Assembly: GCA_039105265.1 (NCBI GenBank)
Contig: JAPFFF010000011.1
Location: forward strand, 2,294,001-2,358,000
Direction of reading: 5' to 3'
DNA from: Tritrichomonas musculus
Lineage: Eukaryota; Parabasalia; Tritrichomonadida; Tritrichomonadidae
DNA: 64,000 nt
In this document: piece by piece, positions 10,374-19,583 of the stretch
Numbering within the stretch: position 1 is the stretch's first letter
How the letters are laid out: each line of letters begins with the position of its first letter
The notes under the pieces: model-generated
Database searches by the model: none
The model's input: only the letters and a program-made list of their open reading frames with translations
What the model was told of the DNA's origin: nothing
Position numbers and translations under genes: made by a program

Positions 10374-13055
10374 TTAATGTGATTCTTTTTGATTGTCATT
10401 TAAAATTGAAGATTTTACGTTCTTAACACTATCAATATTACATGTTACTTGTTCATCTATTTGTTGCAGATTTAGTTGAAATCTATCTGTTGAAGAATTT
10501 TTAGCTAAATCAATTTTGTGTATCTTATCATCAGAAAATTTAGAATTATTTGTTTCAGAGTATAATATATTCAACAGTGAATCTTTTTCTTTGCTGAGTG
10601 TTGTAATTGTGTTGTTTGCGATATGAAGAAGTTGTGAGAGTTCTTCGATTGTTTTTCTATCTTTTGGTGAGCTATTACCCAAATTATTGTGAATCGAAAT
10701 GAAATTTCGATATCCGTCTCCAATTTCTTTAATTTTCTTTGTTATTAATGTTAATTTTGTTTCTGATTTGGTTTGAAGTTTGTTTATTTTATCATTAAAA
10801 TTATGAAATTGAGAAACTTGTTTATATGATATTTGTTGCAGTTTCTGATTGTCATTTTCGAGTTCTTGTATACGTTGGTTTAGCAATTGAATTTCGTCTT
10901 GGTATGATTTATTGTTTTCCTTTGTTATTGAGTAATTGTTATTATTACTCATATTATTATTACTAGTATTGCCATTATTATTTAAGTTATTATTACTAGC
11001 ATTGTCATTATTATTTAAGTTATTATTACTAGCATTGTCATTATTATTTAAGTTATTATTACTACTATTGCCATTATTACTTATATCATTATTATTACTA
11101 CTATTGCCATTATTACTTATATCATTATTATTACTACTATTGCCATTATTAGTATTACCATTATTATTTAAGATGTTTCTATTTATACTTTCTTTGTTGA
11201 ATTCACTGGTTAAACTGACATCCCTATTATTGTTATTACTATAGGCTTTAGAGTCGAAATTAATAGAATCTTGAGGAATATTTATATCATTTGAGTTATT
11301 GCTATTATAATTTTTTTGAATGCTATTTTGGTCGTTCGGGTTAATATTAAATATTGAACGTTCATTATTTGGTTCATTTGTTGGCGATTGCTTTTGTGTA
11401 GTACTCTGAATGTACATTTCAATTTCGTGGTCATTTGGTGTTTGAATTCCATTGCTATTCAATTGGTTTCGTAATTTGATAATTAAATTATGCATATTAA
11501 ACATTCTTTCTTGTTGAATTTCGCACTGCTTCTCTGTTTTCTTTAAATTTTCAAATAAGCTTTTTATATTTTTTGCTTGATATTCTAAAGATTTCATGTT
11601 TTCGGTATCAATATTTGACATTTCAAAAGCTTGTTGAATTGTAGTTAGGTCTTTCTTTAAATTAAAGTTTTCTGTTTCATATCTTTTTCTTTGATCTTCT
11701 TTTTCTTGAAGCTGAGATTTCATTTTAGTCATGTTTTCTTGATTAAAAACAATTTTATTTTTCGCTTGATTAAGTTTAATTGTCAAAAGTTGGATTGTTT
11801 TGAGTTGTTTTTTGTATTCGGGATTTTCTTTGATTGATTCTTTCATAGCAGCCTGAAGCATTCGTATTTTTGCCTCTTGTTGGTTCATTTTATCGCGTAT
11901 AGATATGGCTTGCATTTTATCTTTTTCAAGCGATGATATTGTATCTTGTTGAACAAGAATCTTACTTCTAAGATCAATGAAACAGTTTTTAAAGATCTCA
12001 TTGGTAGTCTCTATTTCACGCATAGACAACCCTTGGTTCCTCAATTGAGAATTCATCATCTCGAGATGATCTTGAAATTGTTCTTTAATTTCTGGTTCAA
12101 AAGCTTCTCGAAGGGCGAATGAATCCATTTCTGAATCATCATCTAAATCAAATGTTCGGCTTTTGCGTGGTTTTGGACTCCAAGCATTTGATGGCTGATA
12201 AGAAGAGGCAGGTTTAAGAACAGTTCTATTTAGAGTCGAATATTTAGGGTAATTAGCTGTAAAATCATACTGCTCTGTAAATAGAGATGAATCATCATTT
12301 GAACTGGCTTGCTGTTTTGAAGCTTCTGCTGCAATGCGTACTTGTTCTTCAAGATATTGGGTTTTTCTTTGCAGTTCTAGAATTTTTGTCTGTGAATTTT
12401 GTTGAATTTTCAATGATTTTTTAAGAGAATCGCGAAGCATTTCTATTGAGCTTTGAGGACTGTAGGCGACCTTTGTTATGAATTTAAGTGTTTCAATATC
12501 ATTAAAATCATTATTTGGGATTTGAGCTTGCTTGTTCATATTGTTTAAGATGACTGTAAGAGTTTGTTTCATGAATTCAATAGAAACATCTGTGTCTAGT
12601 ATTAAATTATTTATATTTTGTTTAATAACTTTGTAATTTGATTCTTGAAAGCTTCCAATTCTTAATATTCGATTACGTAAATTGTCTTTTTCAAAACTGT
12701 TGTCGTTAAAAAGTTGTTTTTCGATCATTAAAACTGAATCTTCAACACTTGATATAAAAGATCTATCTGTATTTTGAAGTTGATTATTAAGTTTCTCCCC
12801 AGCAATTTCAATAAATTTAAACTTTTCTTCAAGAGTTGAGGTTGCTATTTTATTATTCTGCCTATAATTTTCAATTACAGGGAAATGTGAAAATTTTTCT
12901 TCTACACGGGTTAGACGAGCTGCTATTTTTTGGAGAATAATGGTATTTGTTTGTTTTGCTTCATTTTGCGAGTTTTGATTTTTCTTTTGTAGATTTGCTA
13001 TATTCTCTTGATTTATGATAACTGAAGATGATGAATAAGAGTTTTTAATTGACAT
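10374..13055 (-). CDS. large coiled-coil protein with Asn-rich insert
   Basis: An 893-aa protein with heptad-like Leu/Ile/Met spacing over about residues 60-260 and 340-530, and again at about 720-820, separated by Asn/Ser-rich disorder. Residues about 600-710 contain near-perfect repeats of 11-12 residues such as NNLNNNDNASN and NNDISNNGNSS. No motor, kinase or membrane domain is visible. The layout suggests a structural or scaffold protein, for example of the cytoskeleton, but no homologue is recognised. The ATG at 13,055 is the first Met after an upstream stop region, and the Met1 context (MSIKNSYSSSS) is disordered. Confidence 0.75.
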   Translation of the reverse strand: MSIKNSYSSSSVIINQENIANLQKKNQNSQNEAKQTNTIILQKIAARLTRVEEKFSHFPVIENYRQNNKIATSTLEEKFKFIEIAGEKLNNQLQNTDRSFISSVEDSVLMIEKQLFNDNSFEKDNLRNRILRIGSFQESNYKVIKQNINNLILDTDVSIEFMKQTLTVILNNMNKQAQIPNNDFNDIETLKFITKVAYSPQSSIEMLRDSLKKSLKIQQNSQTKILELQRKTQYLEEQVRIAAEASKQQASSNDDSSLFTEQYDFTANYPKYSTLNRTVLKPASSYQPSNAWSPKPRKSRTFDLDDDSEMDSFALREAFEPEIKEQFQDHLEMMNSQLRNQGLSMREIETTNEIFKNCFIDLRSKILVQQDTISSLEKDKMQAISIRDKMNQQEAKIRMLQAAMKESIKENPEYKKQLKTIQLLTIKLNQAKNKIVFNQENMTKMKSQLQEKEDQRKRYETENFNLKKDLTTIQQAFEMSNIDTENMKSLEYQAKNIKSLFENLKKTEKQCEIQQERMFNMHNLIIKLRNQLNSNGIQTPNDHEIEMYIQSTTQKQSPTNEPNNERSIFNINPNDQNSIQKNYNSNNSNDINIPQDSINFDSKAYSNNNNRDVSLTSEFNKESINRNILNNNGNTNNGNSSNNNDISNNGNSSNNNDISNNGNSSNNNLNNNDNASNNNLNNNDNASNNNLNNNGNTSNNNMSNNNNYSITKENNKSYQDEIQLLNQRIQELENDNQKLQQISYKQVSQFHNFNDKINKLQTKSETKLTLITKKIKEIGDGYRNFISIHNNLGNSSPKDRKTIEELSQLLHIANNTITTLSKEKDSLLNILYSETNNSKFSDDKIHKIDLAKNSSTDRFQLNLQQIDEQVTCNIDSVKNVKSSILNDNQKESH
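10940..11170 (-). repeat. in-frame tandem repeats encoding Asn-rich tract
   Basis: Trinucleotide-based minisatellite inside the coiled-coil gene. Near-identical units of 33-36 bp encode NNLNNNDNASN (three copies) and NNDISNNGNSSN (two to three copies). The unit lengths are multiples of three, so the frame is kept. Confidence 0.85.
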
Positions 13056-13439
13056 TGAGATGAAATAGATCTTATTGTACGTTATTTTTTGGTAATAGAA
13101 AAATTGTGAAGGATATAAAAAAGGCTTTCAAAATTGATACAAATTTTTAATAATTTAGTTTATAACTTAACTATTTTTATTCTTTGAATTGATTTAATAT
13201 TCTATTTAGTATTTATTTTTTCATAAAAAAACTACAATCATGATGTTTATTTTTATCCAATTTTGTGATGTGAACTGTTATTAAAGTTTAATGCAAATGA
13301 ATGTTCAAAATGAACGGCAGAAAAGTGATAAAAGTTGATAAAAGTAAGGAAATAAAAAAAAGAAGCATATTATAGCGAAGTAATTATAAAAAGTAGCAAA
13401 CATTTCAGTAATAGTATTATATATTTAATTATAACAAAT
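13056..13439. other. intergenic region, 384 bp
   Basis: AT-rich spacer between two genes on the minus strand, serving as the upstream region of the coiled-coil gene. No coding or repeat signal is seen beyond short A/T runs. Confidence 0.4.
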
Positions 13440-14819
13440 CTATTCATTTTCAGAAAAGAAATTTGATTTAAAGTCTGCTGCCATCAGCGAAATTTCATTG
13501 TCTTCTTCATGCTCTAATTTGGATATGGCTACAAGTCCATCATTTTGATTAAATCGTTTCAACAGCTCGTCAACTCTATCAATAGATTCAGCTTCATTAA
13601 AAATATTTATTATACATGCTAAAGCTCTTTTTGTTAATTCATCATCTTCAAGTTCTAATAAATCTAAGAAGAATGAAATAGATTTTGTTTGTAATATTCT
13701 ATCACAAGACTCACTTATATTGCTTAAGACAGCTTCGCAAACTATTAAACCTATCTGTATTTTATCATTAAATTTTGCATTTTCAATTGCATATGAAGCT
13801 TGTCCTATAATTCCATAGTGAAGAAACTTCGAAATTAAGTCGGGACGTCGATACATAATTTTGGCAATAGTTCGATAAGCTTGTTTTTGGCATATATGTG
13901 ATGGAGGATCTGCAAGTACGTCAAGAATTCCATTATAATAAAAGTCAGGAATTTCAAAATTCATTTCATATACATAAGAGATGAAAATAAGTCCAGGGAT
14001 AATGCAATCACTGTCCTTATCATCAAATATATCATTTGCACATTCTAATATTTCATCATCCATTACTTTATCTGTTAATTCTGGACAATTACGGAGAATT
14101 CTTACAAGAATCCAAAACCCAGATCGATAGTAAATTTTTTCTTGTGTAATTAATGCTTCTTTTGCAAGTTCTAAGAAGAGGAAGCAGTCTTCAGTTGAAA
14201 GAGGATATTTTAGATAGGTGCAAGCTAAGTCAAGTGCAACTTCTTTGACATTAACGTCAAAATGCTGAAAAAAATTTTTAATCATGGTAGGTGGTATTAT
14301 ACTGTATGAATCATTTCTTGTTTCTTCATTTTGACAACATAAATTGTTGATTGCTGATAAACTATAATAAAGAACTGGTGAATACTCTTGATCTAAAAAC
14401 GAAGTACAAAAGTTAAAGAATTCAACACCAAGGCAAAAAATTGGAAAAGCTGGTCCTTTGGATTGGAGTAATGTAATAATATGAAAAGCACTTTGAGATA
14501 TTCCTGCGTTATTGGATTTACATAAATTAATAAGTATTTCTTCCATTCGAGTTTTATTAAATTCTTCAACATCATCAAAGCCATTTTTATATAAATAAGT
14601 ACTAAAGTCAATTAATAATTTATTCAAGTTATTAGAATTTGTATTATAGGCTGAAATAATTTTATCATAATGTTCTGCAGGTGGGCAGGAAATATCTGAA
14701 TTAGAATCTGGCACTTCTTCATTAAGGATTTGGAAACCAATTTCAAAATTATGATTTTGGGTAATTCTTTCATAATCAAAAAAAGAATCTTTGTTGAAAT
14801 TTTGGAATTGTGTATCCAT
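13440..14819 (-). CDS. ARM/HEAT repeat protein of unknown role
   Basis: A 459-aa protein made of repeated helical pairs from about residue 70 to 430 (for example ISQSAFHIITLLQSK, LTKRALACIINIFNEAE), typical of armadillo repeats. An acidic N-terminal leader of about 45 residues precedes them. The general layout recalls importin-alpha-like ARM proteins, but the Trp/Asn ladder that binds nuclear localisation signals is not seen, and there is no basic importin-beta-binding leader. It is therefore called only as an ARM scaffold. The short upstream region carries TGGCCGTT and TAATCGTTAACC, the second resembling Myb recognition elements. Confidence 0.7.
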   Translation of the reverse strand: MDTQFQNFNKDSFFDYERITQNHNFEIGFQILNEEVPDSNSDISCPPAEHYDKIISAYNTNSNNLNKLLIDFSTYLYKNGFDDVEEFNKTRMEEILINLCKSNNAGISQSAFHIITLLQSKGPAFPIFCLGVEFFNFCTSFLDQEYSPVLYYSLSAINNLCCQNEETRNDSYSIIPPTMIKNFFQHFDVNVKEVALDLACTYLKYPLSTEDCFLFLELAKEALITQEKIYYRSGFWILVRILRNCPELTDKVMDDEILECANDIFDDKDSDCIIPGLIFISYVYEMNFEIPDFYYNGILDVLADPPSHICQKQAYRTIAKIMYRRPDLISKFLHYGIIGQASYAIENAKFNDKIQIGLIVCEAVLSNISESCDRILQTKSISFFLDLLELEDDELTKRALACIINIFNEAESIDRVDELLKRFNQNDGLVAISKLEHEEDNEISLMAADFKSNFFSENE

Positions 14820-15153
14820 TTTCGAAATTGTGAATGATATGTGGCCGTTTACTTATTATGGTTAACGATTAGATTTTCAATTATATTTCATCGTACTTTT
14901 TTATTTTTTTTAAGCTTTGTGCAGAAAACTTTATTTTTTGTAAATATTTTTTTAAAAAAATGCTATTTGATATCCAAAAAATAGTATAGCTTTTTTCGCC
15001 ATAAATATTCATTATCTTATTTTTATTCTATGAAAAAGTTGCATAAAATGAAAATCAACTCAAATATTATTTCCCATAAACAAATTTTGAAAGTACAAAG
15101 AAAAATATTTTCTTTTACAAAATGGTCCTACCTTTTAAAAAGTAATCGTTTTG
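14820..15153. other. divergent intergenic region, 334 bp
   Basis: Shared upstream region of the ARM gene (-) and the CK1 kinase gene (+). It contains GAAAAAGTTGCA near 15,032 and GGTCCTACCTTTT just upstream of the kinase start. The CCTTT in that stretch matches the alternative initiator M5 reported for T. vaginalis, though a CCTTT word is weak evidence. Confidence 0.35.
14842..14849 (-). promoter_or_regulatory. M3-like upstream element of the ARM gene
   Basis: TGGCCGTT on the plus strand (AACGGCCA on the minus strand) lies 23-30 bp upstream of the ATG at 14,819, with TCATT between them. It differs at one position from the T. vaginalis M3 core-promoter consensus as I recall it. Confidence 0.35.
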
Positions 15154-16416
15154 ATGGCAACGCATAAAGACCGAATTCTTTTAAACAAAGGACAAGAAGT
15201 TGATGGATATACAATCATTAGTTTGCTTGGTCAAGGTGGATTCGGTGATGTTTACAAAGTTGTCGATTCGGATGGAAAAGAATTTGCCATGAAAACAGAG
15301 TATCTTAATGCGCCAAAAAGAGCCCTTAAAGCTGAAGTAAATATTATGAAAAAACTTAGTGGGCCATGTTTTCCCAAAGTTTATGCTGATGGTGAAACTG
15401 AAGCCTTATACTATTTAGTAATGGAACTACTTGGCCCATCAATTAGTGATATTAGGCGTGCGCATCAAAATTTTATTGGAAGCGAATTTACATATAATTT
15501 TGCTTTACATAGTCTTGATGTAATTCATCAATTTCACGAGTGTGGTTACATTCATCGAGACATTAAGCCAAGCAACTTTTTAATAAACAGAAATCAGGTT
15601 TATCCGTTAATGCTAATAGATTTCGGGCTTTCAAAGCCTTACATCGACTTTGAAACAGGTAGAATTCTACCACCTGGAAATGGTCACTATATTGGAACAA
15701 AGAAATATGCTTCATTAAATGCTCACAGAAAAAATGATTTAGGAAGATGTGATGATCTTTACTCATGGTTTTATGCTCTAATTGAGATGAAAAAAGGAAG
15801 GCTTCCTTGGAGAAATGTCCGTGAACTTGAAGATGTCGCAAAAATGAAAGAGAAGCAAACTGATTTGTTGATAAAACCATATCCAGAATTAACAAAAATA
15901 TATAATTATCTAAATAAATTAAATTTTGAAGATGAGCCAGATTATGAATACTTAAAATCTATTATTTCTAACGAAATGATAGGTAAAGGATATTATCCAG
16001 AAAATTTTAATTGGATTAGTTTTTATGACAACGAAACAAACGAAGAAGAAGAAGAAGATTCTAATGAAATTTTTGAAAATAAAGGTAATAAAGAGAATAG
16101 AAATATTAAAGAAAATAGAGAGGAAAAAGAAAGTAATGAAAATAAGGAGGATAGCGATGATCATGGTAAGAATACAGAGCCAAATAATGTAGGAGCTATA
16201 AATAATTCTAATATTCATTCCAATAACGAATCAAATGATCAAGAAGATCAGCCAAAGCAAAATAAATCTAAAAAGCACCATAAAAATAAAAAGAATCATA
16301 AGCATAAAAAAGCTAAGAAAACTAAAAAAAGTAAAAAAACTAAAAATAGAGATATAGATGGAAATGATGATGATTCTACAGTTGATTCAGATGGAAAATG
16401 TTGTTTGATATCATAG
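15154..16416 (+). CDS. casein kinase 1 family kinase with polybasic tail and CaaX box
   Basis: A 420-aa Ser/Thr kinase of the CK1 group. The glycine loop is LGQGGFGDVYK, the ATP lysine lies in FAMKTE, the catalytic loop is YIHRDIKPSNFLI and the Mg site is LIDFGLSKPY. The CK1-type activation segment follows (IGTKKYASLNAH instead of an APE motif). The kinase domain covers about residues 15-290. The tail runs from acidic/Asn-rich (about 290-370) to a dense Lys stretch (about 370-400) and ends in KCCLIS. CLIS is a valid CaaX box with Ser at X, predicting farnesylation; the preceding Cys could be palmitoylated. This predicts a membrane-bound CK1, in principle like the lipidated yeast Yck kinases. 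The ATG at 15,154 is chosen because the codon before it is TTG. Confidence 0.93.
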   Translation: MATHKDRILLNKGQEVDGYTIISLLGQGGFGDVYKVVDSDGKEFAMKTEYLNAPKRALKAEVNIMKKLSGPCFPKVYADGETEALYYLVMELLGPSISDIRRAHQNFIGSEFTYNFALHSLDVIHQFHECGYIHRDIKPSNFLINRNQVYPLMLIDFGLSKPYIDFETGRILPPGNGHYIGTKKYASLNAHRKNDLGRCDDLYSWFYALIEMKKGRLPWRNVRELEDVAKMKEKQTDLLIKPYPELTKIYNYLNKLNFEDEPDYEYLKSIISNEMIGKGYYPENFNWISFYDNETNEEEEEDSNEIFENKGNKENRNIKENREEKESNENKEDSDDHGKNTEPNNVGAINNSNIHSNNESNDQEDQPKQNKSKKHHKNKKNHKHKKAKKTKKSKKTKNRDIDGNDDDSTVDSDGKCCLIS

Positions 16417-17069
16417 TTATTTTAATATTTTTGTACTTTTCAATTTAATGACGTGTTGATTTCCAGATTTAATTAAATTTTAATAAAGATTTGTCCGTAT
16501 CATAAGTTATATAATGGTATTTTCTGAGTAATTTGCTTATTTGCAAAGATATTAAAATAAAGGCTCTTTACGAAAGAATAAATATATATTATGAATTATA
16601 CTGTATAATTCCAAGCAAGTTGTATATGATTTACTTCGAATGACCACTTTAAATCAAGTTTTCTCAAATTTAAAACAATAATAACTCGAAAAATAGATCT
16701 TTTTTTAAAAAAAAATTTAAATTCATGCATATGTATATAATTATTTAAAATATTTAATTATTCTAAATAAATTTTAATTTATTCTGTTCAAGATATAAAT
16801 GTTTTCTGTATTATATGATTCATTCAATTTAGAAAAAATTGTTGATATCAGAATATCTTGTTTAAGTTTGTGTTAACATCATTTTAAGTATTGTAATTTA
16901 GGAACATTATTTGTAAATAAATATATAATTAAAATATATGTTTTTATTTTAATTGTATGAATGGATATCCATAAAATTTAATTAACAGAATTTTAAAATT
17001 TTTGATATGTTAAATGAAAAGGAATCATGAACCAGATTTTAAAAATATTTCTTCAAAAACAATTTTTTT
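16417..17069. other. intergenic region, 653 bp
   Basis: AT-rich spacer between two plus-strand genes. A GACCACTTTAAAT word lies near 16,640. No open frame, inverted-repeat pair or RNA gene is visible. Confidence 0.4.
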
Positions 17070-19583
17070 ATGAGTCAATCAGATTTAGAAAATCTTTCCC
17101 TAGCACTTGTAAACTGTACTAGTGGGAATGATGATGTAAGAAATCAAGCAACCCAATTTATTCTTAATTTCAAAAATCAGAATTTATTTGTCTTTCTTAA
17201 TGCACTGCTCAGTATTATTCATAATCAATCATCACCTGATATAGCCAAAAATTATTCTTTAATTCTTGCCAAGCAAACTTTTAATAAAGTTGAGATTAAT
17301 GATCCAGTCATCAGAAGATTTGAATACTTTGAAAAAAATTGCCAAGGTTTATTAGGGCAGTATTTGACTGCTTGTCCTCCACTATTTTCCACATCACCTA
17401 ATCTTTCTGCGGACTTGTTTTCTACTGTTGCTTCAATAATAGCTGATAATAACGATGAAAATCTAAAACAAATTTTATCGCAATTGCTCCAGCAAATAGA
17501 ATCTGTTTCAGATTATAATTTTATTCAAGGGGCACTTCAAGCAATAGATTATATTATTTCTGATTCTGATTCTGGATTATATCCAGAAAGTTATCAGCCT
17601 ATTCTATTCAAAATTTTTACTTTTATTGGGAATCAAGAAGTGCCTATTCAAATTAAATCATTATCTTTAAAAATTCTATCAAGTATGATTTATTTCATTT
17701 CAGATGTTTTTCAAAATCCACAAAATGTTGAAACAATTGTAAGTGTTCTTAAGTATTCAATTAATGAAGATCAAACAAAAGAGCAAGGATATAAATGCTT
17801 ATCTCAAATAATTAAATATCATTTTCCAATTTTTGCATCAGTTGTAAATGATGTTATACCAGTGTCAATAGCTGATCTAGAACAAAATTATGAAAATGAG
17901 CAAATTGTTCTAGCAATTTTTCGAATGATTAAAAAATTAATAAATAGATATGATGATGAATTTGATGATCTTAGAAAAGAAGTCATTGTTAAATCATTCT
18001 CTCATTATTTTGAACTTCTTCTCAAAATTGCAATGAATCATGATGAAAAACCCTCTGAGCCTGATACATTCAATTCATCAACGGAATCTTATGAATTAAT
18101 CGAAGATATTATTGAATTAATACCAGAAATTGCTTTACAGCCATATCTTCAATTTTCTCAATCAAACATACAATCCCCTGATTATAGGATAAGAGAAATG
18201 TCTCTTTCTCTTTTCAGAGATATTGTTATTTCTATTGACGATAATAATCAGATCATTCAATTAATTTCAAATATCCTCCATCTTTTCCCTGGAATACTTG
18301 ATGACTCCCAGCCACGAGTGGTAGAAATATCTCTTTATCTGCTTAGGACTATAATAAAGAAATTGAGAATTGTATCTGAAAGTATTCAGGATTCTAATTT
18401 TCTACAAGGCCCCTTCAAAGAAATAAATCAATTAATTTCCTCATATTCACAGCCATTACTTGCCTTGTTAATTAAAGAAATGAACTATCCGAGTGTTGCC
18501 TCATCTATATGCGTCACATTATCAACTATCGACAATTTACCAAATTATAAAGATGTTCTTATAACAATGATTCAGTGTGCCAATACCAAATCTCCTGATT
18601 TTTCAAATCATTTATTATATTCAATTTCACAAATTATACAGAAAACTAAAGATTACAATTCATTGAAAGAAATTTTGCCCCATTTCATCAATTTAGTTAA
18701 ACTTGCAATACTTGACCCCAATTATCACCAGAACCAGATAGATATTCTTGATGCTTTTGGCAAATCATGTGCAAAAGCCAGCAAGTATCTTTCACCTTTT
18801 CTTCCAGAGCTTCATCCACTTCTTGTTCAATGTTACCTTCAAACGCAAGATAGCGGTGTTCTAGTTTGTTTATCTTGTCTTGCTACTGCCACTAGAAATG
18901 AATTCAGTCCATGTTTGCCTCAATTAATGGAACTTCTTCTTCAACTTTCTGAAAGAACTGAAAATAATTATGATCTTTTTTCTCTTTCTAATTCTCTCAT
19001 GGAATTAAATGATGGTTTTGATTTATCAAATTATGTCCAAAAATTCACTGAAGTTATTCTTAACATATTCAATGTTAGAAAGAATGATTTGGTTATATAT
19101 TCTGATTTTTTGGATGTTTTAGATATTTTCTTCAGAAGTTATTTTGGTTTATTAGAACCAGCGGTTATTCCAACCCTTAGAATTATTTCTGAAGTCATTT
19201 TACTATTAGAAAATGTCGTTGATGATGATGAAAGGCATGAATTTATTGTTAGCGTAACTAAATTTTTCAATACTTTATTTGATAAGGCTGACCCTCAAGC
19301 CAGAATTCAATGGTTCGAACTTGGGTGTAGAGTTTTCGATGCTGCTTCAAAATTTGTTGATATAGAATCTGATGATGATGATTCCAAATATGATATTTCT
19401 ATTTATGCTACTTTATTCACTTACTTGTTTGATATTAATAGTGAGCTTTTAAATCAGTTCCTCATGCAAAATCAAGAAGCTCAAAATTTCATCGCTACTA
19501 TGATGATCAATGATAAATGCAAAGATATAATGAATGATGTTTTGAAAGATATGGGTGTCCAAATGAACAACAAAGAAGAATGA
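17070..19583 (+). CDS. importin-beta family karyopherin (importin-4/5-like)
   Basis: An 837-aa all-helical protein. The N-terminal 75 residues follow the importin-beta N-terminal domain pattern: a short acidic helix, then DVRNQATQFILNF, then a helix carrying SPDIAKNYSLILAKQTF. HEAT repeats follow to the C-terminus, with typical turns such as YRIREMSLSLFRDIV and QPRVVEISLYLLRTI. An acidic loop lies near residue 745 (DIESDDDDSKYD). Members of this family carry cargo through the nuclear pore under Ran control. The length is below that of importin-5 (about 1,100 aa), so the C-terminal cargo part may be shorter. A second karyopherin gene lies at 42,549. Confidence 0.72.
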   Translation: MSQSDLENLSLALVNCTSGNDDVRNQATQFILNFKNQNLFVFLNALLSIIHNQSSPDIAKNYSLILAKQTFNKVEINDPVIRRFEYFEKNCQGLLGQYLTACPPLFSTSPNLSADLFSTVASIIADNNDENLKQILSQLLQQIESVSDYNFIQGALQAIDYIISDSDSGLYPESYQPILFKIFTFIGNQEVPIQIKSLSLKILSSMIYFISDVFQNPQNVETIVSVLKYSINEDQTKEQGYKCLSQIIKYHFPIFASVVNDVIPVSIADLEQNYENEQIVLAIFRMIKKLINRYDDEFDDLRKEVIVKSFSHYFELLLKIAMNHDEKPSEPDTFNSSTESYELIEDIIELIPEIALQPYLQFSQSNIQSPDYRIREMSLSLFRDIVISIDDNNQIIQLISNILHLFPGILDDSQPRVVEISLYLLRTIIKKLRIVSESIQDSNFLQGPFKEINQLISSYSQPLLALLIKEMNYPSVASSICVTLSTIDNLPNYKDVLITMIQCANTKSPDFSNHLLYSISQIIQKTKDYNSLKEILPHFINLVKLAILDPNYHQNQIDILDAFGKSCAKASKYLSPFLPELHPLLVQCYLQTQDSGVLVCLSCLATATRNEFSPCLPQLMELLLQLSERTENNYDLFSLSNSLMELNDGFDLSNYVQKFTEVILNIFNVRKNDLVIYSDFLDVLDIFFRSYFGLLEPAVIPTLRIISEVILLLENVVDDDERHEFIVSVTKFFNTLFDKADPQARIQWFELGCRVFDAASKFVDIESDDDDSKYDISIYATLFTYLFDINSELLNQFLMQNQEAQNFIATMMINDKCKDIMNDVLKDMGVQMNNKEE

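Noticed and set aside
10936-11244. Leu-rich plus-strand frame opposite the coiled-coil gene
   Set aside because: Antisense of the Asn repeat, with no other coding property.
17070-19583. Exportin or transportin identity for the first karyopherin
   Set aside because: The N-terminal domain fits the importin-beta superfamily only in general, so the subclass is left open with importin-4/5 as the best guess.
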